Positions 31,333 to 40,273 of a DNA stretch of 64,000 nt are shown here, in pieces. Source of the stretch: Pseudomonas triticicola (GTDB lineage: Bacteria; Pseudomonadota; Gammaproteobacteria; Pseudomonadales; Pseudomonadaceae); NCBI RefSeq assembly GCF_019145375.1, contig NZ_JAHSTX010000001.1, forward strand, positions 4,613,501-4,677,500, written 5' to 3'. The number at the start of each line of letters is the position of its first letter. Position 1 is the first letter of the stretch. The translations under genes and the position numbers were made by a program. Under the pieces are notes generated by a model. The model saw nothing but the letters and a program-made list of their open reading frames with translations, had not been told where the DNA came from and did no database searches.

Positions 31333-32733
31333 CTACATCTGCGTCGCCATCCCCTCGACATTCATCGCTGCCTGACGCAACGCTTCCGAACGCGTCGGGT
31401 GCGGATGGCAGGTCAGGGCAATGTCCTCGGCCGATGCGCTGAACTCCATCGCCACACAGAACTCGCCGATCATCTCGCTAACGCTCGGGCCAACGAGGTG
31501 CACGCCAAGCACTTCGTCCGTGCGCTCGTCGGCGAGGACTTTGGCGAAGCCCTCGGTTTCGTGATTGATCTTCGCCCGGCTGTTGGCAGTGAAGGGAAAC
31601 TTGCCGACCTTGTAGGCGCGGCCCTCGGCCTTGAGCTGTTCTTCGGTCTGGCCGACGCTGGCCAGCTCCGGCTGGGTGTAGATGACGTTGGGGATCAGCG
31701 CGTAATTGACCTCGCCAGCCTTGCCGTGGATCTGTTCGACGCAGGCCATGGCCTCGTCTTCTGCCTTGTGCGCGAGCATCGGGCCGGACGTGACGTCGCC
31801 GATGACCCAGACCCCAGCCGCTTCGGTGCGATGTTGCTTGTTGGCGAGCATGCCGCGTTTGTCGGTACTCAGGCCGACGTTCTCCAGCCCCAGGCCCTGG
31901 GTGTACGGGCGGCGCCCGATGGCTACCAACACATAGTCGGCTTCGATCAGCTCAGCCGTGCCACCGGCGGCAGGCTCGACGCTAAGCTGCACGCCTGTGG
32001 CGGTGCTGGTGGCACTCGTAACCTTCGAGCTCAGTTTGAAGGCGATGCCTTGCTTGCTCAGTGCGCGCTGCAAGGTCTTGCCGGCCTCGCCATCGACGCC
32101 GGGGCAGATGCGATCAAGGTATTCGACCACGGTGACCTGCGCGCCGAGTCGGCGCCATACCGAACCCAGCTCCAGGCCGATCACCCCGGCACCAATGACC
32201 ACCAGATGTTTGGGCACTTCAGTCAGCGACAGCGCGCCGGTGGAATCGAGGATGCGCTGGTTGTCGATCTCGACGCCGGGCAGGGGAGTGGGCTCGGAAC
32301 CAGTGGCAATAATGATGTCCTTGGCGCTGAGTTCGCTCTTGTTGCCTTGGGCGTCGGTCACCGTCACTTTGCCCGGGCCGTCGATGTGACCCCAACCCTT
32401 GATCCAGTCGACCTTGTTCTTACGAAACAGAAACTCGATGCCCTTGGTCAGGCCGGCGACGCTTTCGTCCTTCTGCTTCATCATCTGCGCAAGGTTCAGC
32501 GTCGGTTTGACCTCGATGCCGAGATTGGCAAACTCCTTGCCCACCGCAGCGGCGTACAGCTCTGAGGCGTGCAACAAGGCTTTGGACGGCATGCAACCGA
32601 CGTTCAGGCAGGTGCCGCCGAGGGTTGCGCGCCCTTCAACGCAAGCGGCCTTGAGCCCGAGCTGGCCGGCGCGGATCGCTGCGTTATAACCGCCGGGGCC
32701 GCCGCCCAGAATCACTACGTCATAGTTGCTCAT
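31333..32733 (-). CDS. lpd3: Dihydrolipoamide dehydrogenase (Lpd3-type)
   Basis: A 466-residue FAD flavoprotein. It starts MSNYDVVILGGGPGGYNAAI (FAD site) with the redox pair Cys42/Cys47 in GGTCLNVGCMPSKALL. The NAD site is VVIGAGVIGLELGSVW and the C-terminal His/Glu is in HPHPTRSEALRQ. I chose the ATG at 32733 because the FAD motif starts there; an in-frame ATG at 32889 would add an unrelated 52 residues. Not linked to E1/E2 genes, as for the stand-alone Lpd3 of pseudomonads. The paralogue choice is inferred. Confidence 0.85.
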   Translation of the reverse strand: MSNYDVVILGGGPGGYNAAIRAGQLGLKAACVEGRATLGGTCLNVGCMPSKALLHASELYAAAVGKEFANLGIEVKPTLNLAQMMKQKDESVAGLTKGIEFLFRKNKVDWIKGWGHIDGPGKVTVTDAQGNKSELSAKDIIIATGSEPTPLPGVEIDNQRILDSTGALSLTEVPKHLVVIGAGVIGLELGSVWRRLGAQVTVVEYLDRICPGVDGEAGKTLQRALSKQGIAFKLSSKVTSATSTATGVQLSVEPAAGGTAELIEADYVLVAIGRRPYTQGLGLENVGLSTDKRGMLANKQHRTEAAGVWVIGDVTSGPMLAHKAEDEAMACVEQIHGKAGEVNYALIPNVIYTQPELASVGQTEEQLKAEGRAYKVGKFPFTANSRAKINHETEGFAKVLADERTDEVLGVHLVGPSVSEMIGEFCVAMEFSASAEDIALTCHPHPTRSEALRQAAMNVEGMATQM

Positions 32734-32894
32734 GCGCTTGCTCCAGATTGCTCGAAGGGGATAGCCAAGATTAGTCGCGATAAAAATTATGTACGTAATA
32801 TGAGCTTTGCCAGACATTTCGGTCAAGGCTTCAGGCAAGCGACAGCTGCGGCATCCTTGAATAAGCGTAATTGTGTACGAATATTTCACAGTTT

Positions 32895-32911
32895 GCGTTA
32901 TATCGTAACGC
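32895..32911. promoter_or_regulatory. Putative Zur box upstream of the SPFH / P-type ATPase operon
   Basis: GCGTTA-TATCG-TAACGC is a perfect 6-bp inverted repeat with a 5-nt centre. Its 13-bp core GTTA-N5-TAAC (32897-32909) is the same as the cores upstream of folE2 and of zigA in this window. It ends 32 bp before the start codon at 32944, a typical repressor position. Zur boxes in gammaproteobacteria have a GTTATA/TATAAC core; Zur binding is inferred. Confidence 0.6.
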
Positions 32912-32943
32912 TATGAACGCAGAGCCTATATTTTCGGGGTGTT

Positions 32944-34905
32944 ATGCAAGTCGATCTTGAGTTGGACGCCACGCCAGTCACCGGGCTGCCGCGCTTTCAG
33001 CAGGCAGCCGCGCAGTCACGCAAATTGCGTCGGTTGGCGTATGGACTCGGCGCAGTGGCCGCGTCGGGGTGGGTGCTGGCGTTTTTCGTCGGCCTGTTTG
33101 CGCCGCAGTCCCTGTGGTTGCCGTTGTTGGTCAATCAGAGCGCGGCGTTGCTGGTGCTGGTCGCCGGTCTGCAATCGGCGTGGTGGGTGACGCGATGGCG
33201 CGCGCGGGTGATGCATCCGCCCGCTTCGCAACCGACCGTCGTGGAGGAGGGCGGCGCAGCCGAGGGCTGGTACGAAAGGCTGCTGGAGCGCTTGAGTCAG
33301 CAGAGCCGCCATCTGCTTGGACAAATCGGTGCGCCGACGTTGTGGCTCGGCGGCTGGGCGTTGCTGGTTCTGCTTGGTATTGAACAGGTGTGGAATCTCA
33401 CGTTGCCTGCGGCGGCCTTGGGGCTGTCGGCGAGCATCGGTGCGGCATTGGCGTTGTTGCTGGCGTTTGCCCTCTTGGTGCTGGAGCGGCAACTGGCGCA
33501 GGAACCGCCGGCGCAATGGCCGGAAGCGGCTGCGCTGGCACAACTGACCCGGGTGGTGATCATCACCCTGTTGATCGGTGCGCTGTGTCTGTTGTTTGCC
33601 AGCGAAAGCGCAGTCTGGCCAGTACGCGTGGCGGTGCTCAGCGCAGTCCTGCCAATGTTGGTTGCCGGCGAACTGCTGTTGCGCGCGTTACTGTCTGTCT
33701 TCAGCCCGCGGCGTGAACAACTGGAACCGACCCTCCTGGCGCGCAGTTTTATCGCCGATATGCTGCGCTGGCCGCCGCAGCCCTGGCTGGCGTTGCAGCA
33801 TGAAATGCACAATCGGTTCGGCATCGATCTGCGGCAGATCTGGGCCTTCAGTTACATGCGCCGAGCCTTGTTGCCGGTGTTGGTGGTGGTCGCCCTGAGC
33901 GGTTGGCTACTGACCGGCGTACATGAAATTCCCCTGCACGGTCGCGGCATCTACGAGCGCTTCGGTAAACCGGTACAGGTGTTCGGCCCGGGTTTGCATG
34001 CCGGTTTGCCCTGGCCATTGGGGCGTGTGATCTCCGTTGAAAACGGTGTGGTTCATGAACTGGCGACCAGTGTCGGCGACAAGCCAATCGCCGTGCAGTC
34101 CGACTCCGCTGAAGGCCCGGCGCCGCTGACCGCCAACCGTTTGTGGGACGCCAGCCACGTCAACGACAAATCCCAGGTCATCGCCAGCAGCCGCGGCGCG
34201 CAACAGGGCTTGCAAATCGTCAACATGGACGTGCGCTTCGTTTATCGCATCGGTTTGAACGACGAAGCGGCGCTTGCTGCGACCTACAACAGTGCCGATG
34301 TACCGACGCTGATTCGCAGCACCGCCAGCCGCATCCTGGTTCACGATTTTGCCTCGCGCACCCTCGACGGTCTGCTCGGCGACGACAGGGCTGGGCTGGC
34401 CGAGGAAATCGGTCGCGCAGTGCAAAGCGATCTGAACAGATTGAACAGTGGCGTGGAAATCCTCGCCACAGTCGTCGAAGCGATTCATCCACCGGCCGGC
34501 GCGGCGAATGCCTATCACAGTGTGCAAGCGGCGCAGATCGGCGCGCAGGCGTTGATCGCTCGCGAACGCGGGGCGGCTGCGCAGGCCACTAACGAGGCGC
34601 AGTTGCAGGCGAGCACGGCGCGGGATCAGGCAACGGCAAACGCGCGGGAGATCAGTGCCGCTGCGCAAACGGCAGACCTGAAATTCAGCGCCGAACAGAA
34701 AGCCTTCGCCAGTGCTGGCCAGGCCTTCGTGCTGGAGCAATATCTCAGCCAGCTCAGTCAGGGCTTGAGTAAAGCCAGGTTGCTAGTGCTCGACCATCGA
34801 CTTGGCGGCAGCGCAAATGCGCCAACCATCGATCTGCGTACTTTCACACTGCCGACTGATTCGTCGCCCGCCCGTACCACCGCTCAACCAGGAGCCACCC
34901 ATTGA
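32944..34905 (+). CDS. SPFH-domain protein fused to a polytopic membrane domain
   Basis: A 653-residue protein, first gene of a four-gene coupled operon. The first 325 residues hold about seven hydrophobic segments (for example VLAFFVGLFAPQSLWLPLLV and LLVLLGIEQVWNLTLPAAAL). Then comes an HflK/HflC-like SPFH domain from about residue 328 (GIYERFGKPVQVFGPGLHAG) and an Ala/Gln-rich coiled coil near 515-590. It overlaps the next gene by 4 nt. It is not the classical HflK, which has one membrane helix. It corresponds in context to the SPFH genes next to hmtA in P. aeruginosa. Role is unknown; a membrane scaffold is inferred. Confidence 0.82.
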   Translation: MQVDLELDATPVTGLPRFQQAAAQSRKLRRLAYGLGAVAASGWVLAFFVGLFAPQSLWLPLLVNQSAALLVLVAGLQSAWWVTRWRARVMHPPASQPTVVEEGGAAEGWYERLLERLSQQSRHLLGQIGAPTLWLGGWALLVLLGIEQVWNLTLPAAALGLSASIGAALALLLAFALLVLERQLAQEPPAQWPEAAALAQLTRVVIITLLIGALCLLFASESAVWPVRVAVLSAVLPMLVAGELLLRALLSVFSPRREQLEPTLLARSFIADMLRWPPQPWLALQHEMHNRFGIDLRQIWAFSYMRRALLPVLVVVALSGWLLTGVHEIPLHGRGIYERFGKPVQVFGPGLHAGLPWPLGRVISVENGVVHELATSVGDKPIAVQSDSAEGPAPLTANRLWDASHVNDKSQVIASSRGAQQGLQIVNMDVRFVYRIGLNDEAALAATYNSADVPTLIRSTASRILVHDFASRTLDGLLGDDRAGLAEEIGRAVQSDLNRLNSGVEILATVVEAIHPPAGAANAYHSVQAAQIGAQALIARERGAAAQATNEAQLQASTARDQATANAREISAAAQTADLKFSAEQKAFASAGQAFVLEQYLSQLSQGLSKARLLVLDHRLGGSANAPTIDLRTFTLPTDSSPARTTAQPGATH

Positions 34906-35945
34906 GCCAGTCGCCTGTTCATGACGTTCACGACCACAGCGGCCACGACCACGGCCACGGCGGGCATCACCATCATCATGGTCATCATCACCATCACGGC
35001 GATCCGCAAGAGGCCGGGCCATTTCCATGGCGGCGTATGGGCTGGGCTGCGTTGCTGGTGGCGTTTGCCATTGCCGCCGCGAGTCTGGTGCAAGTGCGCT
35101 CCGGCGAAGCCACGGTCATCACGCGTTTCGGAAATCCGTCGCGGGTCTTGCTTGATCCCGGTTTGAGCTGGCGCTGGCCTGCACCGTTCGAAGCGGCGAT
35201 CCCGGTGGACTTGCGTCTACGTACCACCTCAAGTGGTTTGCAGGACGTCGGCACCAAGGATGGTTTGCGCATCATCGTTCAGGCCTACGTGGCGTGGCAG
35301 GTGCAGGGTGACCCTGAACACGTGCAGCGTTTCATGCGTGCCGTGCAGAATCAGCCGGACGAAGCGGCGCGGCAGATTCGCACCTTTGTCGGCTCGGCAC
35401 TGGAGACCACGGCCAGCAGTTTCGATCTGGCCAATCTGGTCAACACTGATGCCAAACAAGTGCGCATCGGCGATTTTGAAGCGCAGTTGCGTCAGCAGAT
35501 CGACCAACAGTTGCTCGCCACTTATGGCGTGCGTGTGGTGCAGGTCGGTATCGAGCGGCTGACTTTGCCCTCGGTCACGCTCAGTGCAACCGTCGACCGC
35601 ATGCGTGCCGAGCGTGAAACCATTGCCACCGAACGTACAGCCATTGGCAAACGCGAAGCCGCACAAATCCGTTCCGCCGCTGAGCGCGATGCGCGGATCG
35701 TCCAGGCCGATGCGACGGTGAAAGCCGCCGATATCGAAGCGCAATCGCGAGTCGAGGCTGCGCAGATTTATGGTCGCGCCTACGCCAGCTCGCCGCAGCT
35801 TTACAACCTGCTGCGCTCGCTCGATACCCTCGGCACCATTGTCACACCGGAAACCAAACTGATTTTGCGCACCGATGCCGCACCTTTCCGCGTATTGGTC
35901 GACGGCCCACCGACGCTCGACAACAAAGCTGGATCGCAACCATGA
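34902..35945 (+). CDS. HflC/HflK-like SPFH protein with His-rich N-terminal tail
   Basis: A 347-residue SPFH protein. Residues 7-32 contain 16 histidines, including two runs of five, interspersed with Asp and Gly: a likely Zn(II)-binding tail. A single membrane helix follows (WAALLVAFAIAAASLVQV), then the SPFH domain (ATVITRFGNPSRVLLDPGLS) and a coiled coil (DRMRAERETIATERTAIGKR). The RR before the helix predicts an N-in topology, placing the His tail in the cytoplasm. It starts at ATGA overlapping the upstream stop and overlaps the next gene by 4 nt. Confidence 0.85.
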   Translation: MSQSPVHDVHDHSGHDHGHGGHHHHHGHHHHHGDPQEAGPFPWRRMGWAALLVAFAIAAASLVQVRSGEATVITRFGNPSRVLLDPGLSWRWPAPFEAAIPVDLRLRTTSSGLQDVGTKDGLRIIVQAYVAWQVQGDPEHVQRFMRAVQNQPDEAARQIRTFVGSALETTASSFDLANLVNTDAKQVRIGDFEAQLRQQIDQQLLATYGVRVVQVGIERLTLPSVTLSATVDRMRAERETIATERTAIGKREAAQIRSAAERDARIVQADATVKAADIEAQSRVEAAQIYGRAYASSPQLYNLLRSLDTLGTIVTPETKLILRTDAAPFRVLVDGPPTLDNKAGSQP

Positions 35946-36991
35946 GCGAAGAAGTTCCACGTGGAACACATGCGTTGAACAGTCCGTGGATCCAGGCCGG
36001 ACGTCTGACCTTCATCGCCCTGTATGCGATCACCGTGCTGGCGGCACTGGCATGGGCGTTCTCGAATGTCCGACAGATTGATCCGCAAAACCGCGCAGTA
36101 GTACTGCACTTCGGTGCGCTGGATCGCGTTCAGAATGCCGGACTGTTATGGGCGTGGCCGCAACCCTTTGAACAGGTTGTTCTGTTGCCGGCGGCGGATC
36201 GGGTGATCGAGCGTCGAGTGGAAAATCTGTTGCGCAGTGACGAGGCGTTGAAGGCTGACCGGGTAGCGTCCTTCGCCACGCCATTGAGCGATGCACTCGC
36301 CGGGTCTGGTTATTTATTGACCGGTGACGCCGGTGTGGTGCAACTGGACGTGCGAGTGTTTTACCAAGTCTCCGATCCGTACGAATTCGTGGTGCAAGGC
36401 GAGCATGTGCTGCCAGCTTTCGATCGGCTAGTGACGCGCAGCGCCGTGGCCCTGACCGCCGCGCGAGACCTCGACACCATTATGGTCGCTCGCCCGGAAC
36501 TGATCGGCGCCGACAATCAGGCGGCCGAGCGTCGCGAGCGATTGCGCGGTGATCTGGTGCAAGGCATCAACGCGCGTCTCGCTGAACTGAAGGCGAGCGG
36601 GCAGGGCATCGGTATCGAGGTGTCGCGGGTCGATGTGCAATCGAGCCTGCCGGAGCCAGCGGTCAGTGCCTTCAATGCGGTTCTGACGGCCAGTCAGCAA
36701 GCCGATAAGGCTGTGGCCAATGCGCGTACCGAGGCGGAAAAACTTACTCAATCTGCCAACGAACAGGCAGACCGCACGCTCCAGGTGGCTCACGCGCAGG
36801 CGGGGGAGCGTCTTGCAAAAGCCTCGGCCGATACCGCAACAGTCTCGAGTCTGGCCACGTCTACCGACCCGCAAATGCTCCTGCGTCTGTATCGCGAACG
36901 CCTGCCGAAAATTCTTGGTCAGGCCGGGTCGGTCACCACCGTCAACCCGAAAGACGATTCCCGGTTGATCATTCAAGGAGCCAGTCAATGA
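35942..36991 (+). CDS. HflK-like SPFH protein
   Basis: A 349-residue SPFH protein, third in the operon. One membrane helix (FIALYAITVLAALAWAF, about residues 25-42) is followed by the SPFH domain (NRAVVLHFGALDRVQNAGLL) and a C-terminal Ala/Gln-rich coiled coil (ADKAVANARTEAEKLTQSAN). The region around residues 110-130 (YLLTGDAGVVQLDVRVFYQV) matches the conserved HflK core. It overlaps both neighbours by 4 nt. True hflK/hflC sit by hfq/hflX elsewhere, so this is a specialised copy tied to the metal ATPase. Confidence 0.85.
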   Translation: MSEEVPRGTHALNSPWIQAGRLTFIALYAITVLAALAWAFSNVRQIDPQNRAVVLHFGALDRVQNAGLLWAWPQPFEQVVLLPAADRVIERRVENLLRSDEALKADRVASFATPLSDALAGSGYLLTGDAGVVQLDVRVFYQVSDPYEFVVQGEHVLPAFDRLVTRSAVALTAARDLDTIMVARPELIGADNQAAERRERLRGDLVQGINARLAELKASGQGIGIEVSRVDVQSSLPEPAVSAFNAVLTASQQADKAVANARTEAEKLTQSANEQADRTLQVAHAQAGERLAKASADTATVSSLATSTDPQMLLRLYRERLPKILGQAGSVTTVNPKDDSRLIIQGASQ

Positions 36992-38898
36992 CGGCGACCA
37001 CCGCTGCTCCAGGTCTGTTGTCCTCGGCCGAACAACGTCGTGCCGCGCGCCAGTTGACCCTGGCGATGCTTGCGCTCGGACTGCTGGGTCTGGGCTTGCT
37101 CTGGCGCTGGATGCTCCCGGAGCAAACCGGTGTCAGCCAATTGCTGCTCGGTTTCGCCTCGTTGCTGGTGGCGGTCCCGGTCATGCGTTCGGCGTGGTAC
37201 AGCCTGCGTTACCCGAGCCTGCACGGCATTACCGATCAATTGATTGCGCTGGCCATGCTCGGTGCCTGGGCGACCGGCGATCTGCTCACCGCCGCGTTGT
37301 TGCCTATCATCATGATCTTCGGCCATGTGCTCGAGGAGCGCAGCGTGATCGGCTCCCAGGAAGCGATTAATGCGCTTGGCCAGTTGACCCGCAGCCATGC
37401 GCGCAAGCTGCAAGCAGACGGTTCGATCATCGAAGTGGACAACGGCACGCTCAGCGCTGGCGATGTTGTCGAGGTGCGGGCCGGTGATCGGGTGCCGGCG
37501 GACGGTCGGGTGTTGTCCGGCCAGGCGAGTCTCGATACGGCGTCGATTACCGGTGAGTCGGTACCGGTGGAAGCTGGCGTCGGCATGCTGGTGTTCGGCG
37601 GCGCGATCAACCTCGATGGATTGCTGCGCGTCGAAGTCACCCGCACCGGCGACGAATCCACCTTGGGTAAAGTCATCGCCCTGATGCAAAACGCCGAGCG
37701 CTCGAAACCGCCGATCACGCGATTGCTTGAACGCTATGCCGGCAGTTACATGGTGCTGGTCTTGCTGCTGGCGGCGGTGACCTGGTTCGTCACCCATGAT
37801 GCACAGGCGATGCTCGCGGTGTTGGTGGCGGCGTGTCCGTGTGCGTTGGTGCTGTCGGCGCCGGCCACGGCGATTGCCGGTGTCGCCGTCGCCGCGCGTC
37901 ACGGGATTCTGATTCGCAGCTCGGCGTTCCTCGAAGAACTCGCCGATCTGACCTCGCTGGTGGTCGACAAGACCGGCACGCTGACGTACGGCACGTTGCG
38001 TTTGCAGGCGATCGACAGCCTGAATGCGGACACCGCCGAAGTGCAGACACTGGCTGCCAGTCTTGGCGCGGCAAGCAGTCATCCGGTGAGCCGGGCACTC
38101 GCGGCGATGGCCGATCAAGAGACCTATTGGCCTCTAACTGATATCCATGAGCGCCAAGGCTTGGGCGTAGTGGCGACGACAGAGAAGGGCGAAGCTGCGC
38201 TCGGTCGTCCAGAGTTGTTCGCGCAACTGGGCATCACAACGCCCCTCGTTCCTGAACACGATGGCCCGATTGCCGGCCTGGCTTTGAACGGTGAATTCCT
38301 CGCCTGGCTGCTGCTAGCAGACAGCATCAAACCCGAAGCGCGCTTTGCCTTGAGCGAATTGCGCGAACTGGGGCTGGGACGCCAACTCCTGTTGACCGGT
38401 GATCGTCAGAGCGTTGCCCTAACCCTGGCGCAGGAAGTCGGGCTGAACGAAGTCCAGGCGCAAGCGCTACCGGAGGACAAACTCAATCGCGTGCTCAAGG
38501 AAATCGATCACGGCTTCCGCCCGATGGTGGTCGGTGACGGCATCAACGATTCACTCGCGCTCAAGGCCGGCGTGGTCGGCGTGGCGATGGGCGCTGGCGG
38601 GGCCGATATTGCTCTGGCTTCAGCGGACATTGTGCTGATCGGCAGCGATTTGCGCCGCCTCGGTACCTGCGTGCGCTTGAGTCGTCAGTGCCGGCGTACT
38701 TTGCAGGTCAATGTGATCATCGGTCTCGGCTGGACGCTGGCCATCGTGGTTTTTGCGGCTTTCGGTTGGCTCGGTGCCGCCGGGGCGATGATCGCGGCGC
38801 TGCTGCATAACCTGAGTACGTTGTTGGTGTTGGGCAACGCCGGACGTTTGCTGCGCTTTCAGGAGCCATTGCTCAGGCTCGACCCTCGGGATAAATGA
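36988..38898 (+). CDS. hmtA: Heavy-metal P-type ATPase (P1B; HmtA-like, probable Zn/Cu transporter)
   Basis: A 636-residue P1B ATPase. Seen: TGES at 188-191, CPC at 283-285 in the membrane, DKTGT with the phosphorylated Asp327, an SHPVSRAL (HP) motif, and GDGINDS at 516-522. The last membrane region has HNLST at 607-611 rather than the HEG-type motif of cobalt/iron pumps. There is no N-terminal HMA domain or CxxC. It is coupled by ATGA to three SPFH genes, the gene content known beside P. aeruginosa hmtA (a Cu/Zn importer). The putative Zur box argues for zinc uptake. Symbol and direction are inferred. Confidence 0.78.
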   Translation: MTATTAAPGLLSSAEQRRAARQLTLAMLALGLLGLGLLWRWMLPEQTGVSQLLLGFASLLVAVPVMRSAWYSLRYPSLHGITDQLIALAMLGAWATGDLLTAALLPIIMIFGHVLEERSVIGSQEAINALGQLTRSHARKLQADGSIIEVDNGTLSAGDVVEVRAGDRVPADGRVLSGQASLDTASITGESVPVEAGVGMLVFGGAINLDGLLRVEVTRTGDESTLGKVIALMQNAERSKPPITRLLERYAGSYMVLVLLLAAVTWFVTHDAQAMLAVLVAACPCALVLSAPATAIAGVAVAARHGILIRSSAFLEELADLTSLVVDKTGTLTYGTLRLQAIDSLNADTAEVQTLAASLGAASSHPVSRALAAMADQETYWPLTDIHERQGLGVVATTEKGEAALGRPELFAQLGITTPLVPEHDGPIAGLALNGEFLAWLLLADSIKPEARFALSELRELGLGRQLLLTGDRQSVALTLAQEVGLNEVQAQALPEDKLNRVLKEIDHGFRPMVVGDGINDSLALKAGVVGVAMGAGGADIALASADIVLIGSDLRRLGTCVRLSRQCRRTLQVNVIIGLGWTLAIVVFAAFGWLGAAGAMIAALLHNLSTLLVLGNAGRLLRFQEPLLRLDPRDK

Positions 38899-39075
38899 AG
38901 GAAAATTCATCGAACCGCCGAGTGCGCAGGCAGTCATCTATCGTAAGGCGCGTCGTCTGTGGCGTTCAGCCGAAGTGCCGATCACGATAGACAAGGCCGA
39001 TCGAATCGATAGCCTGCTATTTTTCCAGGTTGGTCTACCCTCAGATCAGACGTCTGAAACAAGGGGGGATTTTCC

Positions 39076-40263
39076 ATGCTCGCGCAACTTCCACCGGCCT
39101 TACAGAATCTGCAGTTACCGCTTCGCCTGCGACTCTGGGACGGCCACGAGTTCAATCTGGGCCCGACGCCCAGCGTAACCATCGTCGTCAAGGACCCGCA
39201 GATGGTTACTCAATTCACCCACCCAAGCCTGGATGCGCTGGGTGCGGCGTTCGTCGAAGGCAAGCTGGAACTGGAGGGCTCGATCAGCGAGGTCATCCGG
39301 GTTTGCGACGAGTTGAGCAATGCGCTGCTCGACGAAGACGAAGGCAGGCAGCCGGTGCGTGCGCATCACGACAAGGACACTGACGCCAAGGCCATTTCCT
39401 ACCACTACGACCTGTCAAATGCGTTCTACCAGCTCTGGCTGGATAGCGACATGGCGTATTCCTGTGCCTATTTCGAAACCGGCAGCGAAACCCTCGAACA
39501 GGCGCAGCAAGCCAAATTCCGCCATCTGTGCCGCAAGCTACGCTTGCAGCCGGGCGAATATTTGCTGGATGTCGGCTGCGGTTGGGGCGGCCTGGCGCGG
39601 TATGCGGCGCGAGAGTTCGGCGTAAAGGTGTTCGGTATTACTTTGAGCAAGGAGCAGTTGGCGCTGGCGCAGGAGCGAGTCAAGGCCGAAGGTCTGGCAG
39701 ATCAGGTCGAACTGCAATTGCTCGACTATCGCGATCTGCCGCAGGACGGCCGCTTCGACAAGGTTGTCAGCGTCGGCATGTTCGAACACGTTGGCCATGC
39801 CAATCTCGCCGAGTATTGCGCAACGCTATTTGGCGCGGTGAAGGAGGGCGGCCTGGTGATGAACCACGGCATCACCGCCAAACACACCGATGGCCGCCCG
39901 GTTGGACGCGGCGCTGGCGACTTTATCGAAAAATACGTGTTCCCCAACGGCGAGCTGCCGCATCTGGCGATGATCTCAGCCGAGATCAGTGAAGCCGGGC
40001 TGGAAATCGTCGATGTCGAAAGCTTGCGCCTGCACTACGCGCGCACGCTCGATCACTGGAGTGAGCGACTGGAGGATAACCTCGAAGCTGCGGCGACACT
40101 GGTGCCTGAGCAAGCACTGCGAATCTGGCGCCTGTATCTGGCCGGGTGCGCGTATGCCTTTGCGCGTGGCTGGATCAATCTGCATCAGATCCTCGCCGTG
40201 AAAGCGCATCCGGATGGCAGCCACGAACTGCCGTGGACCCGCGACGACATCTACCACCCCTGA
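39076..40263 (+). CDS. cfa: Cyclopropane-fatty-acyl-phospholipid synthase
   Basis: A 395-residue SAM-dependent enzyme adding a methylene across cis double bonds of membrane lipids in stationary phase. The SAM motif is LLDVGCGWGGLARYAAREFG; other family blocks are YHYDLSNAFYQLWLD, YSCAYFETGSETLEQAQQAK and VSVGMFEHVG. Length is normal (E. coli 382). The start at 39076 has AAGGGGGGA upstream. A 177-bp gap separates it from the ATPase gene, so it likely has its own promoter. Confidence 0.95.
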   Translation: MLAQLPPALQNLQLPLRLRLWDGHEFNLGPTPSVTIVVKDPQMVTQFTHPSLDALGAAFVEGKLELEGSISEVIRVCDELSNALLDEDEGRQPVRAHHDKDTDAKAISYHYDLSNAFYQLWLDSDMAYSCAYFETGSETLEQAQQAKFRHLCRKLRLQPGEYLLDVGCGWGGLARYAAREFGVKVFGITLSKEQLALAQERVKAEGLADQVELQLLDYRDLPQDGRFDKVVSVGMFEHVGHANLAEYCATLFGAVKEGGLVMNHGITAKHTDGRPVGRGAGDFIEKYVFPNGELPHLAMISAEISEAGLEIVDVESLRLHYARTLDHWSERLEDNLEAAATLVPEQALRIWRLYLAGCAYAFARGWINLHQILAVKAHPDGSHELPWTRDDIYHP

Positions 40264-40273
40264 AACGGGGCGC

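Noticed and set aside
32913..32960. 15-codon leader frame between the Zur-like box and the first SPFH gene
   Set aside because: Starts within a few bases of the palindrome, has no ribosome site, and overlaps the SPFH start out of frame; likely chance.
34902..36991. Classical hflK-hflC pair modulating FtsH
   Set aside because: The canonical pair is linked to hfq/hflX; here three SPFH genes are coupled to a metal ATPase and one carries a His-rich tail.
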